This document shows positions 44,537 through 53,022 of a DNA stretch of 53,068 nt, one piece after another. Below the pieces are notes generated by a model. It saw nothing but the letters and a program-made list of their open reading frames with translations. It was not told the DNA's origin and did not search any database. Source of the stretch: an uncultured Erysipelotrichaceae bacterium. Lineage in GTDB: Bacteria > Bacillota_I > Bacilli_A > RFN20 > CAG-826. Both the position numbers and the translations under genes were made by a program. Position 1 is the first letter of the stretch; each line of letters starts with the position of its first letter. The DNA lies in contig CACXKR010000004.1 of NCBI GenBank assembly GCA_902768335.1, forward strand, positions 1 to 53,068. Direction: 5' to 3'.

Positions 44537-45553
44537 ATGATTTTAGTAAAAACCCCATTTAGAATGTCTTTCTTCGGTGGAGGCACAGATTTACCAGATT
44601 ATTTTAATGCTAATAGAGGAGCGGTTATTTCAACTGCTTTTGATAAGTATTTACACTTAACAGTTCGACATTTGCCGAGATTTTTCGATTATACAACCGA
44701 AATTGTCTACTCAAAAATTGAACGTGTCACTAAGCTTGATGACATCAATCACCCACTTGTTAGAAATGCGATGAAATATCTCGATATTCATGAGATGCAT
44801 ATTTCCTATGACGCTGATTTACCCGCAAGAAGTGGCTTAGGAACCTCTTCAACCTTTGCGGTCGGTTTATTAAATGCCTTTTATCATCTCAAAGGTAAAA
44901 AAGCTTCAAAACGTAAATTGGCAGATGACGCTATCTATGTTGAAAGAGTGCTCTGCAATGAAGCAGGCGGATGGCAAGATCAAATCGCTGTCGCTTATGG
45001 TGGTTTTAATCGTATAGATTTTAAAGATAACGATTACAAAGTGACTCCAATTAAAATTTCTAAAAAACGAAGACAACAATTATCCGATAATCTTCTTTTG
45101 TTCTTTACAGGATTCACTCGTTTCTCATCTGAAATTCAAAAAGAAACTAAATCCGCTCTAGATGATGAAAAGAAAAGAATATTTCTCGATAAGATATTAA
45201 ATCTTGTTGATGAAGCTCAAGATGTTCTTGAAAATTCAAAGAGAGATCTAGATGATTTTGGTCGTCTTTTAGACGAAACTTGGAATCTTAAAAAGAATCT
45301 TTCTAATTCTATTTCGAATAGTTCTATTGATCTTATTTATGAGAAGGCTAAAAAAGCTGGCGCTTTAGGTGGCAAACTTTTAGGCGCTGGTGGTGGAGGC
45401 TTCCTTGTCTTTTATGTACCAAAAGAGAAACAAGAAAAAGTACGTGAAGCAGTTCAACTTATGGAAGTTCCTTTCGAATTCGAAGATAAAGGTAGTGAAA
45501 TCGTCTACCAAAGCTCTGAAGTTTACGATATTAACGAAAACATTGAACAATGA
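44537..45553 (+). CDS. hddA: D-glycero-alpha-D-manno-heptose-7-phosphate kinase
   Basis: A 338-residue GHMP kinase. FRMSFFGGGTDLPDYF at the N terminus, LPARSGLGTSSTFAVG (ATP loop), and LGGKLLGAGGGGFLVFYVP at the C terminus are the three GHMP motifs, in the form typical of HddA. It phosphorylates the anomeric position to give heptose-1,7-bisphosphate of the GDP-heptose pathway. It overlaps the following gene by four bases (ATGA). The GHMP type, instead of the HldE type, shows that the GDP and not the ADP route is encoded. Confidence 0.92.
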   Translation: MILVKTPFRMSFFGGGTDLPDYFNANRGAVISTAFDKYLHLTVRHLPRFFDYTTEIVYSKIERVTKLDDINHPLVRNAMKYLDIHEMHISYDADLPARSGLGTSSTFAVGLLNAFYHLKGKKASKRKLADDAIYVERVLCNEAGGWQDQIAVAYGGFNRIDFKDNDYKVTPIKISKKRRQQLSDNLLLFFTGFTRFSSEIQKETKSALDDEKKRIFLDKILNLVDEAQDVLENSKRDLDDFGRLLDETWNLKKNLSNSISNSSIDLIYEKAKKAGALGGKLLGAGGGGFLVFYVPKEKQEKVREAVQLMEVPFEFEDKGSEIVYQSSEVYDINENIEQ

Positions 45554-46827
45554 AAGCTGTCATTTGTGCAGGTGGCAAAGGCTCACGAATATCATCGCTC
45601 TTTAATGATATTCCTAAGCCGATGATTAAATTTGGTGATAAACCAATTTTAGAACATGAAATAATTTGCCTTAGAGATCAAGGCTTTAAGGATATTATCC
45701 TCACCATTTCCCATATGGGAGATATCATTAAAGAATATTTTAAGGATGGAAAGTGGTTAGGGGTTAATATTGATTATTATTTTGAAGAAACACCTTTAGG
45801 AAACGCTGGAGCGTTATTTAAAATAAAAGATAAATTAACAGAAGATTTCTTACTCTTAAATGCAGACTCAATGTTCGACATTGATTTCAATCGCTTTGTT
45901 AAGTTTCATAAGTCTAAAGGAGGCTTAGCTTCTATTTTTGTTCATCCTAATTATCATCCATATGATAGCGGAATTGTTTTTATCGATGAGAATGATTCGG
46001 TTACAAAATGGCTCGCTAAAGAAGACGACAAACCAAGATGGTATCGTAATTTAGTAAATGCTGGAATTCATATCTTGTCTCCAAAACTCTTGGAGCAATC
46101 TTTTGAGCAAGAAAAAATCGATTTAGATAGAATGATTTTAAAGCCACTCTGTGGGACGAATAAATTATTTGCTTATCAAAGTTCTGAATATGTTAGAGAT
46201 ATGGGCACCCCAGATCGCTTTTATTCGGTTAGTAAAGATTTTGAAAGCGGTCTTGTTCATAAACGTAATCTAGTTAATAAGCAAAAGGCAATTTTTCTTG
46301 ACCGCGATGGAACAATAAATAAATATGTAGGATTTTTAAGAAACATTGATGATTTTGAATTGCTTCCTAACGTCGCTAAAGCGATTAGAATGATCAATGA
46401 TTCAGAATACCTCGCTATTGTTGTGAGCAATCAACCAGTTGTTGCTCGCGGAGAAGTTAGCTTTGAAGAACTTGATGAAATCCATAATAAGATGGAAACA
46501 CTACTTGGAAACGAAGGTGCATATTTAGATGCAATATATTATTGTCCCCATCATCCCGATAAAGGATTTAAAGGAGAAAGAAAAGAACTTAAAATTGACT
46601 GCGACTGTCGTAAACCAAAAATAGGTCTTCTTTTAAAAGCAAAAGAACGTTTCAATATTGATTTAGAATCATCCTACTTTGTAGGCGACACATCTTTAGA
46701 TATTCAAACTGGCAAAAACGCGAAAATGAAAACGATTCTAATAAAAACTGGCTCAACCGATGATAGATACGATGCTGAGCCAGATTATGTAATTAATGAT
46801 TTAACTGAAATCAAAGATATTATTTAA
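45550..46827 (+). CDS. Fusion: heptose-1-phosphate guanylyltransferase (HddC) + heptose-bisphosphate phosphatase (GmhB)
   Basis: A 425-residue two-domain enzyme. Residues 1-~235 are a sugar-phosphate nucleotidyltransferase (AVICAGGKGSRISS, DIPKPMIKFGDKPILEH, FLLLNADSMF) as in HddC. Residues ~245-425 are a HAD phosphatase of the GmhB type: AIFLDRDGTIN (nucleophile and acid Asp), VVSNQPVVARG, the zinc loop CPHHPDKG with DCDCRKPK, and VGDTSLDIQTG. Thus steps three and four of GDP-D-glycero-alpha-D-manno-heptose synthesis are on one chain. The start overlaps hddA, and its stop is shared with gmhA on the other strand (TTAA at 46824-46827). Confidence 0.92.
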   Translation: MKAVICAGGKGSRISSLFNDIPKPMIKFGDKPILEHEIICLRDQGFKDIILTISHMGDIIKEYFKDGKWLGVNIDYYFEETPLGNAGALFKIKDKLTEDFLLLNADSMFDIDFNRFVKFHKSKGGLASIFVHPNYHPYDSGIVFIDENDSVTKWLAKEDDKPRWYRNLVNAGIHILSPKLLEQSFEQEKIDLDRMILKPLCGTNKLFAYQSSEYVRDMGTPDRFYSVSKDFESGLVHKRNLVNKQKAIFLDRDGTINKYVGFLRNIDDFELLPNVAKAIRMINDSEYLAIVVSNQPVVARGEVSFEELDEIHNKMETLLGNEGAYLDAIYYCPHHPDKGFKGERKELKIDCDCRKPKIGLLLKAKERFNIDLESSYFVGDTSLDIQTGKNAKMKTILIKTGSTDDRYDAEPDYVINDLTEIKDII

Positions 46828-47450
46828 GCGAAGAAGTATTCTTCAATCTCTAAGCATATCGCGTGATATATTGGTAAGTGAAGCTCTTGAATTTTGAATG
46901 TTTCAACTTCGGGAGCTTTTATTGTAATATCACTGATTGAAGATAATTTGCTATCTTTTTGGCCAGTTAAAGAAACAACTTTGATATTCATTGCTTTTGC
47001 TACAGAAGCTGCATTTACAATATTTTTGGAATTTCCAGATGTGGAAATGCATAATAAAGCATCATTATTTTTAGCATAGCCTAAGACTTGTTGAGCATAG
47101 ACAAGCTCACTTACTCTATCATTCATTGTCGCGGTCATTAGTGAGGTTTCACTATTTAAAGAAATCGCAGGCAAAGAACCTTCCAAATTTGAGATTAATT
47201 CATCATCAAAAAGTGGATTCATTTTTAAGTTTTGCTCAATTTCTGCGGAGATTTTGCGTTTTTTGCAGAACGCTTTCATCAGTTCACCAACGATGTGCTG
47301 AGCATCAGATGCACTACCTCCGTTACCGCATATTAATAGCTTTCCACCTTTCTTATAAACTTCGATGAAAACTCTTGTCGCGTTTTCAATCTCAACTTTA
47401 CAAGACTTTAGCGATGGGTATCTATTAACTAATTCATCAATGTGTTTCAT
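46824..47450 (-). CDS. gmhA: Sedoheptulose-7-phosphate isomerase
   Basis: A 208-residue SIS-domain isomerase. ICGNGGSASDAQHIVGEL, LNSETSLMTATMND, CISTSGNSKNIVNAASVAK and a C-terminal ELHLPIYHAICLEIE match GmhA, including the His and Glu used in the aldose-ketose step. It converts sedoheptulose-7-phosphate to D-glycero-D-manno-heptose-7-phosphate, the substrate of HddA. It is the last gene of the minus-strand block, three nt after the Wzz-like gene, and ends on the same TTAA as the opposite hddC-gmhB gene. No terminator separates them. Confidence 0.92.
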   Translation of the reverse strand: MKHIDELVNRYPSLKSCKVEIENATRVFIEVYKKGGKLLICGNGGSASDAQHIVGELMKAFCKKRKISAEIEQNLKMNPLFDDELISNLEGSLPAISLNSETSLMTATMNDRVSELVYAQQVLGYAKNNDALLCISTSGNSKNIVNAASVAKAMNIKVVSLTGQKDSKLSSISDITIKAPEVETFKIQELHLPIYHAICLEIEEYFFA

Positions 47451-47453
47451 AGA

Positions 47454-48908
47454 TTATTTTTCTTCTTTTTTGCTAACTGGTTTATTGATGTGAATAATCA
47501 TCACAACAATTGATGAAACTAAGAAGCCACCAATTAAGCCGATGATAATACCATATAAAACATTAACGTGATGTTCGACAGTAGCAAAGTTGCTGGTGAA
47601 GAAATTTACTTTGTTTTTATATGAATTATAAAGATTGTGATAAGCAGTTGTGCAGTTATCAGCATCTGTCTTCAAATCTTGGACTGAACCGTTAACTTTG
47701 CTAACAAAGGCATTACATTCGTCTTCCCATGTAGCTGGTTTAACACATCCAGATCCATTTCTTAAATATTGGATGGCGCCTTCTTTATCCGAAGCACCTT
47801 CTTTAATGGTAGAAAGATTGTCTAATGTAATATCAGATGGATCTTCTGGAACAACATAGCCGAGATTCTTTAATTCGGTTGCGGAATTATAAATATCAAG
47901 TTTAAATTCGTTGATATCTTCGGTTAAAGCGATAATTTTTTCGTTTAAGATATTTTTGTCTTCGACAGTTGTGATAGTGGTGGTTTGAACTAGCTTATCC
48001 AATGATTTTTCATAAGCATCAACCTTCACTAAGTCTTCACCGATACGAGCTTTATGCTCCTCCGCACGGCTGACAAGTTTTTCAACAGTATCGTTTGCTA
48101 AATCAACGTAGTGATTTAAGCGGTAATCATTTTTAAGGCTTTCAAATTTGGTGAATGTGCCAACGCTGTTTCTTTGGATGAAATCATTATATCTTGCTCT
48201 TAAGGAAACATTTTCTTCGACCAAAGAACCTTCGGTGAATTCTTCGTTCAAATCAGTATAAACACCTTTGATTGTTTTATATTGTTTTTCGAGTGTTTCG
48301 ATTCTATTGAATAAAGGCGAAGAAGCAAAATTATCACTTATGTAATTTGCAACAACATAAGAATTATTGGCTTTTGTAGCGACATTTAATTGATAAGATA
48401 CTAAATCTTTTATAAAAGCGCGTCCTTGATTAACATCTTTAAAATAAGATGCGCTAACCTTTAAGGTATATCTTTCAGGATAGAAATAAACCATTTTACC
48501 AGTTGTGGAATCGGTATAGCCTTCTCTTTCAATTGAAATCGCTCCGCTTTGAAGCATTGATTTAACGTTGATGTTTGCATATTCACTATTCGCTTCTTTA
48601 ACAGCAACCAAGCGATCTTCGCTAACAATATCAGAATAGTTGTAGATTGAGTTGTCTGCTAAATAATGCGTTAATTCGGAATATGCTAGATCGCTATTAT
48701 TCGCATCCTTTGGATCGATATGGAGATTGATATTGTAGTTGAATTCAGATGAAAGGCCTTCTTTCATTCTATTTAATCCGAATTTAACGAATAAATATCC
48801 TCCTAGTGTTGATAAAACGGTTGCGCCTATGACCCACCATTTGAATCTTTTAATTGATCCGAAATAGTTGGCTAAGGTTAGAGTGTTGACTTTTTCTTCT
48901 TCAGTCAT
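47454..48908 (-). CDS. Wzz-like polysaccharide co-polymerase / chain-length regulator
   Basis: A 484-residue protein with one membrane helix near the N terminus (about 24-45) and one near the C terminus (about 448-472). Between them is a ~400-residue extracytoplasmic domain with long helical, coiled-coil-like stretches. This topology is that of Wzz/PCP proteins, although sequence identity is low and no C-terminal kinase domain is present. Two Cys pairs (GCVKP, DECNA, DNCTT) may form disulfides. It should adjust chain length with the Wzy polymerase. A GAGG site precedes the ATG (minus strand). A 10-bp tandem repeat lies upstream. Confidence 0.7.
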   Translation of the reverse strand: MTEEEKVNTLTLANYFGSIKRFKWWVIGATVLSTLGGYLFVKFGLNRMKEGLSSEFNYNINLHIDPKDANNSDLAYSELTHYLADNSIYNYSDIVSEDRLVAVKEANSEYANINVKSMLQSGAISIEREGYTDSTTGKMVYFYPERYTLKVSASYFKDVNQGRAFIKDLVSYQLNVATKANNSYVVANYISDNFASSPLFNRIETLEKQYKTIKGVYTDLNEEFTEGSLVEENVSLRARYNDFIQRNSVGTFTKFESLKNDYRLNHYVDLANDTVEKLVSRAEEHKARIGEDLVKVDAYEKSLDKLVQTTTITTVEDKNILNEKIIALTEDINEFKLDIYNSATELKNLGYVVPEDPSDITLDNLSTIKEGASDKEGAIQYLRNGSGCVKPATWEDECNAFVSKVNGSVQDLKTDADNCTTAYHNLYNSYKNKVNFFTSNFATVEHHVNVLYGIIIGLIGGFLVSSIVVMIIHINKPVSKKEEK

Positions 48909-48940
48909 AATTTGTACCTCGTTTCTTTAAAAATTTTATA

Positions 48941-48960
48941 GTAATTGCAAGTAATTGCAA
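48941..48960. repeat. Exact 10-bp tandem duplication
   Basis: gtaattgcaa occurs twice in direct succession in the 56-base gap between the Wzz-like and Wzy-like genes. Confidence 0.8.
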
Positions 48961-48964
48961 ATTA

Positions 48965-50317
48965 TTATTGATTGGCCTCCACCATTTTATTAGATGGTTG
49001 AACTGTCGTCTCTACGCTAGTTTGTTCGACTTCTTTTTCTTGATAAAAACTATATTTTGCAACATAGAATCCACTGATGATATAAAACGGCATCATCGTT
49101 GTAGAAGCAGTTAATTGTTCTGATATAAAACCAGTTATTAGATAACTCAGTTGAACCACATAAAGCGCTAAAGCAAGATTATCCTTTTTGAGTAAATAAA
49201 TGATTCTTAATCGCTTTGCTAAATATAAATTTAGAGCAAGGTAGAGAATAAGGCCTAATATACCAGTTTGTCCTAGACAAGTTAAATAAGTATTTTCGGT
49301 ACCAATTGAGGAACGACCACCAAAGGTGCCAAAACCGGTTCCTAAGATATTTACTTGTCTAAAGGATTCGATGACATTGTTAATATGGCCGATTGTTGAT
49401 CCGTCATATAAGAAATCGATGATCGCATTGAATCTAACACCGATAAATACTCCAATAGCAGGAATTAAAATTAAGAGTAATTTGTAGTGCCTCTTATAGA
49501 AGATGAATAAGGAAAGTATCATGAAGATGCTAATTAAAATAATCGCTCTTGTGTAAGTTAAAATAATCGCTACAAAGTAGATTAAGAATGGAATATAGCC
49601 TTTGTGCTCATTAATGATTTTTACAAAATAATAGATAAGTGGGAGCAAAAGAACATAAGCCGAAGTTAATGGTCCACCCCACAAAGACACAAGTCTTTTT
49701 TGAGAGAAGAATACACCGTTATTATAACCATAGAAGTTACCAGGTAGTCCCATGTATAACATATCGCCTTGATCTTTGATATCGGTGAAATATTTGGTAA
49801 AACCAATCGTATTGGCCCAGAATGATTTTGTGCCGATCATTATGTCTAAGACATATTCAAAAATACCAATGAGCGCGACAGCTAATAAAAACACACCTAA
49901 AAATCTTGTTAATTTCTTCATGAAATAATCTTTGTTTTTGATGGTGTAACCAATCACAAAGAAGCAGGGGAGCAAAACAAAACCACGCGCAGCTGCAGCA
50001 GCGTTAAAGATGCTCGCGCCGCCTAAAGTGATGCCGATGATGAATTCAAAAACGACCCAAATTAAATAGAAGACAAGAGCTTTAAAATACTTACTATTTC
50101 GATGCTTGATTCTTACAAAACCATAAATGAAAAGAACAACCATCATTATATCTTTGAGATAGAAAAGAAATTTAATGAATCCGGTCGCAGGAATAATGGT
50201 GTATAAAAAGCTTAAGACAAAGTCTTGAAGAACACTCCACACCAAAAAGAACATAACCAATCTATCGAAATGGTAAATCCTGGTGTTTCTTTTAATGCTA
50301 GTTAACACTTGCTCCAT
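48965..50317 (-). CDS. O-antigen ligase/polymerase (Wzy/WaaL family), first
   Basis: A 450-residue membrane protein with about 11 to 12 helices and a larger outside loop in the second half, as in Wzy/WaaL proteins. The pattern NILGTGFGTFGGRSS ... GTENTYLTCLGQTGILGL is the family's conserved loop-to-helix region. It would join polymer units outside the membrane or ligate the chain to an acceptor. It starts at the last base of the GT4 gene stop (one-base overlap), so the two are coupled. A second protein of the same family lies at the head of this operon. Confidence 0.82.
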   Translation of the reverse strand: MEQVLTSIKRNTRIYHFDRLVMFFLVWSVLQDFVLSFLYTIIPATGFIKFLFYLKDIMMVVLFIYGFVRIKHRNSKYFKALVFYLIWVVFEFIIGITLGGASIFNAAAAARGFVLLPCFFVIGYTIKNKDYFMKKLTRFLGVFLLAVALIGIFEYVLDIMIGTKSFWANTIGFTKYFTDIKDQGDMLYMGLPGNFYGYNNGVFFSQKRLVSLWGGPLTSAYVLLLPLIYYFVKIINEHKGYIPFLIYFVAIILTYTRAIILISIFMILSLFIFYKRHYKLLLILIPAIGVFIGVRFNAIIDFLYDGSTIGHINNVIESFRQVNILGTGFGTFGGRSSIGTENTYLTCLGQTGILGLILYLALNLYLAKRLRIIYLLKKDNLALALYVVQLSYLITGFISEQLTASTTMMPFYIISGFYVAKYSFYQEKEVEQTSVETTVQPSNKMVEANQ

Positions 50318-51441
50318 TATTTAAATAAATCCTCAATAACTTTTGCGGCTTTATCCCATTTAAATGGTTCGCCTCTTTTTGTGACTTTTTCAAGCAATGT
50401 TTTCGCATCGTTTGAAGGATAATGAAGATATTCGTTTAATTTAGAAGTGAATTCTTCTTCACTCTTATAATCAAAATAGAATGGATAGTCATCTCCTAGT
50501 AGTTCTTTAAAAACCTCAATTGAAGAACAAAGTGGTAATTTATTGGATTCAATCGATTCTAGAATAGGCACTCCAAAGCCTTCGTATATTGAAGGGAAAA
50601 TAAAACACGATGAATTTTCATAGATTGATGAAATGTCTTTTTCATCCACAAAGCCTGTGAAATGAATTCGATTTATGTTTCTTACGTTTTCCAAAATCTT
50701 ATCTACTTTCCAACCTTTTCTCCCAACGATAACTAAATCATAAATTTCAGGGTTCTTATCCCAAATGTTATCGAGCCAGGCAATAAGTCGATCAAAATTT
50801 TTTCGTGGCTCAACTGTGGATAACGCTAATAAATATTTATCCGGCAAGTTATAATGCGCTTTTATTTCTTCAAATGGGACTTTGTTAATTGTCATTCCAG
50901 AAGAACAATATGTAACATGGATCTTATCAGGATTAAATTTCTTGTTATAGAATAAAATTCTATTTTTTGAGAAATATGAATTTGTAATTATTTCATATGA
51001 AATTTTTAAAGCATGTTTAATCGATCGTTTAAAATAAACCCTTGAAGCAAATTTCATTGTTTCAGGAACATCGAAAGCGACCATATCATGAATCATCGTT
51101 ATGACTTTTGTATTCTTCTTTGGTCTCCAGAGTAGACTTGGTGGAAACGCTAAGAATAAGGCATAGTCAGGTTTAAACTTGTTAACGTATTTTTTGATAC
51201 CAAAAAGAAGAGTTTTCATTCTGCTTCCTTCAATAATCTTGTAAGAAACGTTATCTTGTTTTAATTCGTCTTCACTTATATAAGAAACCTTGTTCTTAAA
51301 AAGCAAATGAAAATGATATTGCTTATTTTTAATAAGCTCCCTAGTGATGAGCAAGGCGTAATGTTCAATGCCTGAAAAATTATCATCAAGCGATGTTAAA
51401 TCAATGAGTACTACTTTCTTATTGCCACTATTTAAGCTCAT
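50317..51441 (-). CDS. GT4 family glycosyltransferase
   Basis: A 374-residue GT-B glycosyltransferase of family GT4. The C-terminal donor-binding half shows LALSTVEPRKNFDRLI, VIVGRKGW and PSIYEGFGVPILESIESNKLPLCS, with the catalytic EGFG-x5-E motif. The N terminus has a DLTSLDDNFSGIEHYA pattern as in mannosyl/rhamnosyltransferases. The ATG lacks a good ribosome binding site, but TATAAT on the minus strand 12 nt upstream suggests a short-leader transcript. The Wzy-like gene overlaps its stop by one base. Confidence 0.88.
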   Translation of the reverse strand: MSLNSGNKKVVLIDLTSLDDNFSGIEHYALLITRELIKNKQYHFHLLFKNKVSYISEDELKQDNVSYKIIEGSRMKTLLFGIKKYVNKFKPDYALFLAFPPSLLWRPKKNTKVITMIHDMVAFDVPETMKFASRVYFKRSIKHALKISYEIITNSYFSKNRILFYNKKFNPDKIHVTYCSSGMTINKVPFEEIKAHYNLPDKYLLALSTVEPRKNFDRLIAWLDNIWDKNPEIYDLVIVGRKGWKVDKILENVRNINRIHFTGFVDEKDISSIYENSSCFIFPSIYEGFGVPILESIESNKLPLCSSIEVFKELLGDDYPFYFDYKSEEEFTSKLNEYLHYPSNDAKTLLEKVTKRGEPFKWDKAAKVIEDLFK

Positions 51442-51521
51442 AATGTTAATAATATTATAGTATTAAACATTAGAAAGCAAAAATCACAAAGAATAATTGA
51501 TTTATCTTAAAATAATTGTCT

Positions 51522-52901
51522 TTAGAAAAGCGACAATCTTTTTTCTTCTTTTGGATTTAAAGCATTATCTAAAAATTGCGCTACAGCACAGGCGATAAAC
51601 AAAACGTAATAATGATCTTCAAATACGCAATGAATGAGCATTCCTAAAATAACCAAAAGGAATGTTATGCAAAGAAATAGATTCTTTTTTGAAAAATTGA
51701 TACATGATTTTACTGTAAATGCGATTAAAGCAAAGAAGGCAAGTAAACCAAATATTCCTGCTCTTCCTAAAATTGAGAAGAAGAATGAATGAGTAGAGAA
51801 GGTTGCATCAGAAAGCACTAATGAATTGACAACAAATAAAGTTGAGTTGAAATTTCCATAACCTCTTCCAAAAACAACATGTCCAGAAATAATTTCTAAA
51901 GCCTTTTTCCAGATCTTGGCGCGACCAACAATGGTGCCTCCACCTTCGAACATTTTTGTAAACACCTCATTGATGGATGGAACAGCGAATATTAAAATGA
52001 GAGAAATCGCTAAAATCACCGCAATAGTGCCACAAATTGATAATAAAGCGATAATAAATTTCTTTTTATCGTCTTTAAATTTGAGTAGAAGTAAAACTAT
52101 AATCCAAGCGATTATTCCGACGATTGAAATAAGTAATGATGTACGGCAGAAAGTGAATATCATTTCAATAAAGAATAAAGCGATAAAGGCGAAATTGATT
52201 TTGCTTTTTGAAAGGCAATAAGCTGCCATCGCAGCAAAGATGGAAAACTCTAAAAATGCTCCATACATGTTGCGGTGGTTCCAGAAACTCTCAATAGTGT
52301 ATTCTTTAATTTCTCCCCCAGTTTGACCACTAAAAACAAATTGTAAGAAACTACCGTATTGTCTAAATTCGGTAATTAGTGAATAAATAATCGAGATGAG
52401 GGTAACAACCATCAAACAATTTATTAAAAATAAAATAATTTTCGTGCTTTTAATTCTTTGAGGTACAACAAAAATGCCAATATAAATAAAGGAAATAAGT
52501 ATTAAGTAAGTCATAAAGTAGGAGAATCTAACTGCTCCACTAATGTGAGTACCTAATTCTAAAGGCCCACCATTTATATCTTGGTATGTAACAACGATTG
52601 CTTCGGGTGCTAAAAAGATTGTTAGACATCCAATTAAAATTAAAAGGATGCTAACAGCAAGTGGAATTAGGCGAACTGTCGACTTATAAAATTTAAATTC
52701 AAAAAATAGGCCAACTGCTAAAAGCAAAATCGTGATAATTGATGTCGATATTGTTAATCCTAGAGGAACAATTGGAGTCTGAGGATTTAGCACACCCATT
52801 TGCATAACACCCTCGGTAATCACAGGAATTGCAAAAAGAGTTGCTAATACAAAAGTAATATCACTAAGTCTTAAATGTTTTTCTTCTAAGAATTTTAGCA
52901 T
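51522..52901 (-). CDS. O-antigen ligase/polymerase (Wzy/WaaL family), second
   Basis: About 459 residues with some 11 to 12 membrane helices. The extracytoplasmic region FWNHRNMYGAFLEFSI and the loop HVVFGRGYGNFNSTLFV ... FSTHSFFFSILGRAGIFGLLAF are characteristic of Wzy/WaaL proteins. The start is uncertain: ATG at 52901 has a perfect TATAAT six bases upstream (52908-52913, minus strand), giving a leaderless mRNA, whereas a GTG at 52934 in the same frame has only a weak AAGAGA. The gap to the GT4 gene is 80 bases without a clear terminator. Roles of the two Wzy-like proteins may be split between polymerisation and ligation. Confidence 0.78.
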   Translation of the reverse strand: MLKFLEEKHLRLSDITFVLATLFAIPVITEGVMQMGVLNPQTPIVPLGLTISTSIITILLLAVGLFFEFKFYKSTVRLIPLAVSILLILIGCLTIFLAPEAIVVTYQDINGGPLELGTHISGAVRFSYFMTYLILISFIYIGIFVVPQRIKSTKIILFLINCLMVVTLISIIYSLITEFRQYGSFLQFVFSGQTGGEIKEYTIESFWNHRNMYGAFLEFSIFAAMAAYCLSKSKINFAFIALFFIEMIFTFCRTSLLISIVGIIAWIIVLLLLKFKDDKKKFIIALLSICGTIAVILAISLILIFAVPSINEVFTKMFEGGGTIVGRAKIWKKALEIISGHVVFGRGYGNFNSTLFVVNSLVLSDATFSTHSFFFSILGRAGIFGLLAFFALIAFTVKSCINFSKKNLFLCITFLLVILGMLIHCVFEDHYYVLFIACAVAQFLDNALNPKEEKRLSLF

Positions 52902-52950
52902 AGGACTATTATAGAGAATTTTTATGATTTTCACTAATCTCTTTTGTTTA

Positions 52951-52986
52951 TATTTGCTAAAATAAAAACAATCTGTTTAGCAAATA
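52951..52986. repeat. Inverted repeat upstream of second Wzy-like gene
   Basis: Perfect 11-bp arms tatttgctaaa (52951-52961) and tttagcaaata (52976-52986) with a 14-nt spacer, upstream of the minus-strand gene start; candidate operator or hairpin. Confidence 0.6.
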
Positions 52987-52990
52987 ATGT

Positions 52991-53022
52991 AATCTAGCCA
53001 TGTACTTGGTTAGATTTTCTTT
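52991..53022 (+). terminator. Terminator-like hairpin at right end
   Basis: Stem aatctagcca (52991-53000) and tggttagatt (53007-53016), 10 bp with one G-U pair, 6-nt loop, then a T-rich run on the plus strand. No plus-strand gene is seen before it, so it might end a small RNA or antisense leader. TATAAT at 53035-53040 follows. Confidence 0.45.

Noticed and set aside
44537-47450. ADP-heptose (LPS core) pathway
   Set aside because: No HldE or HldD is present; the GHMP kinase HddA and HddC-type transferase mark the GDP-heptose route, and there is no other sign of an outer membrane.
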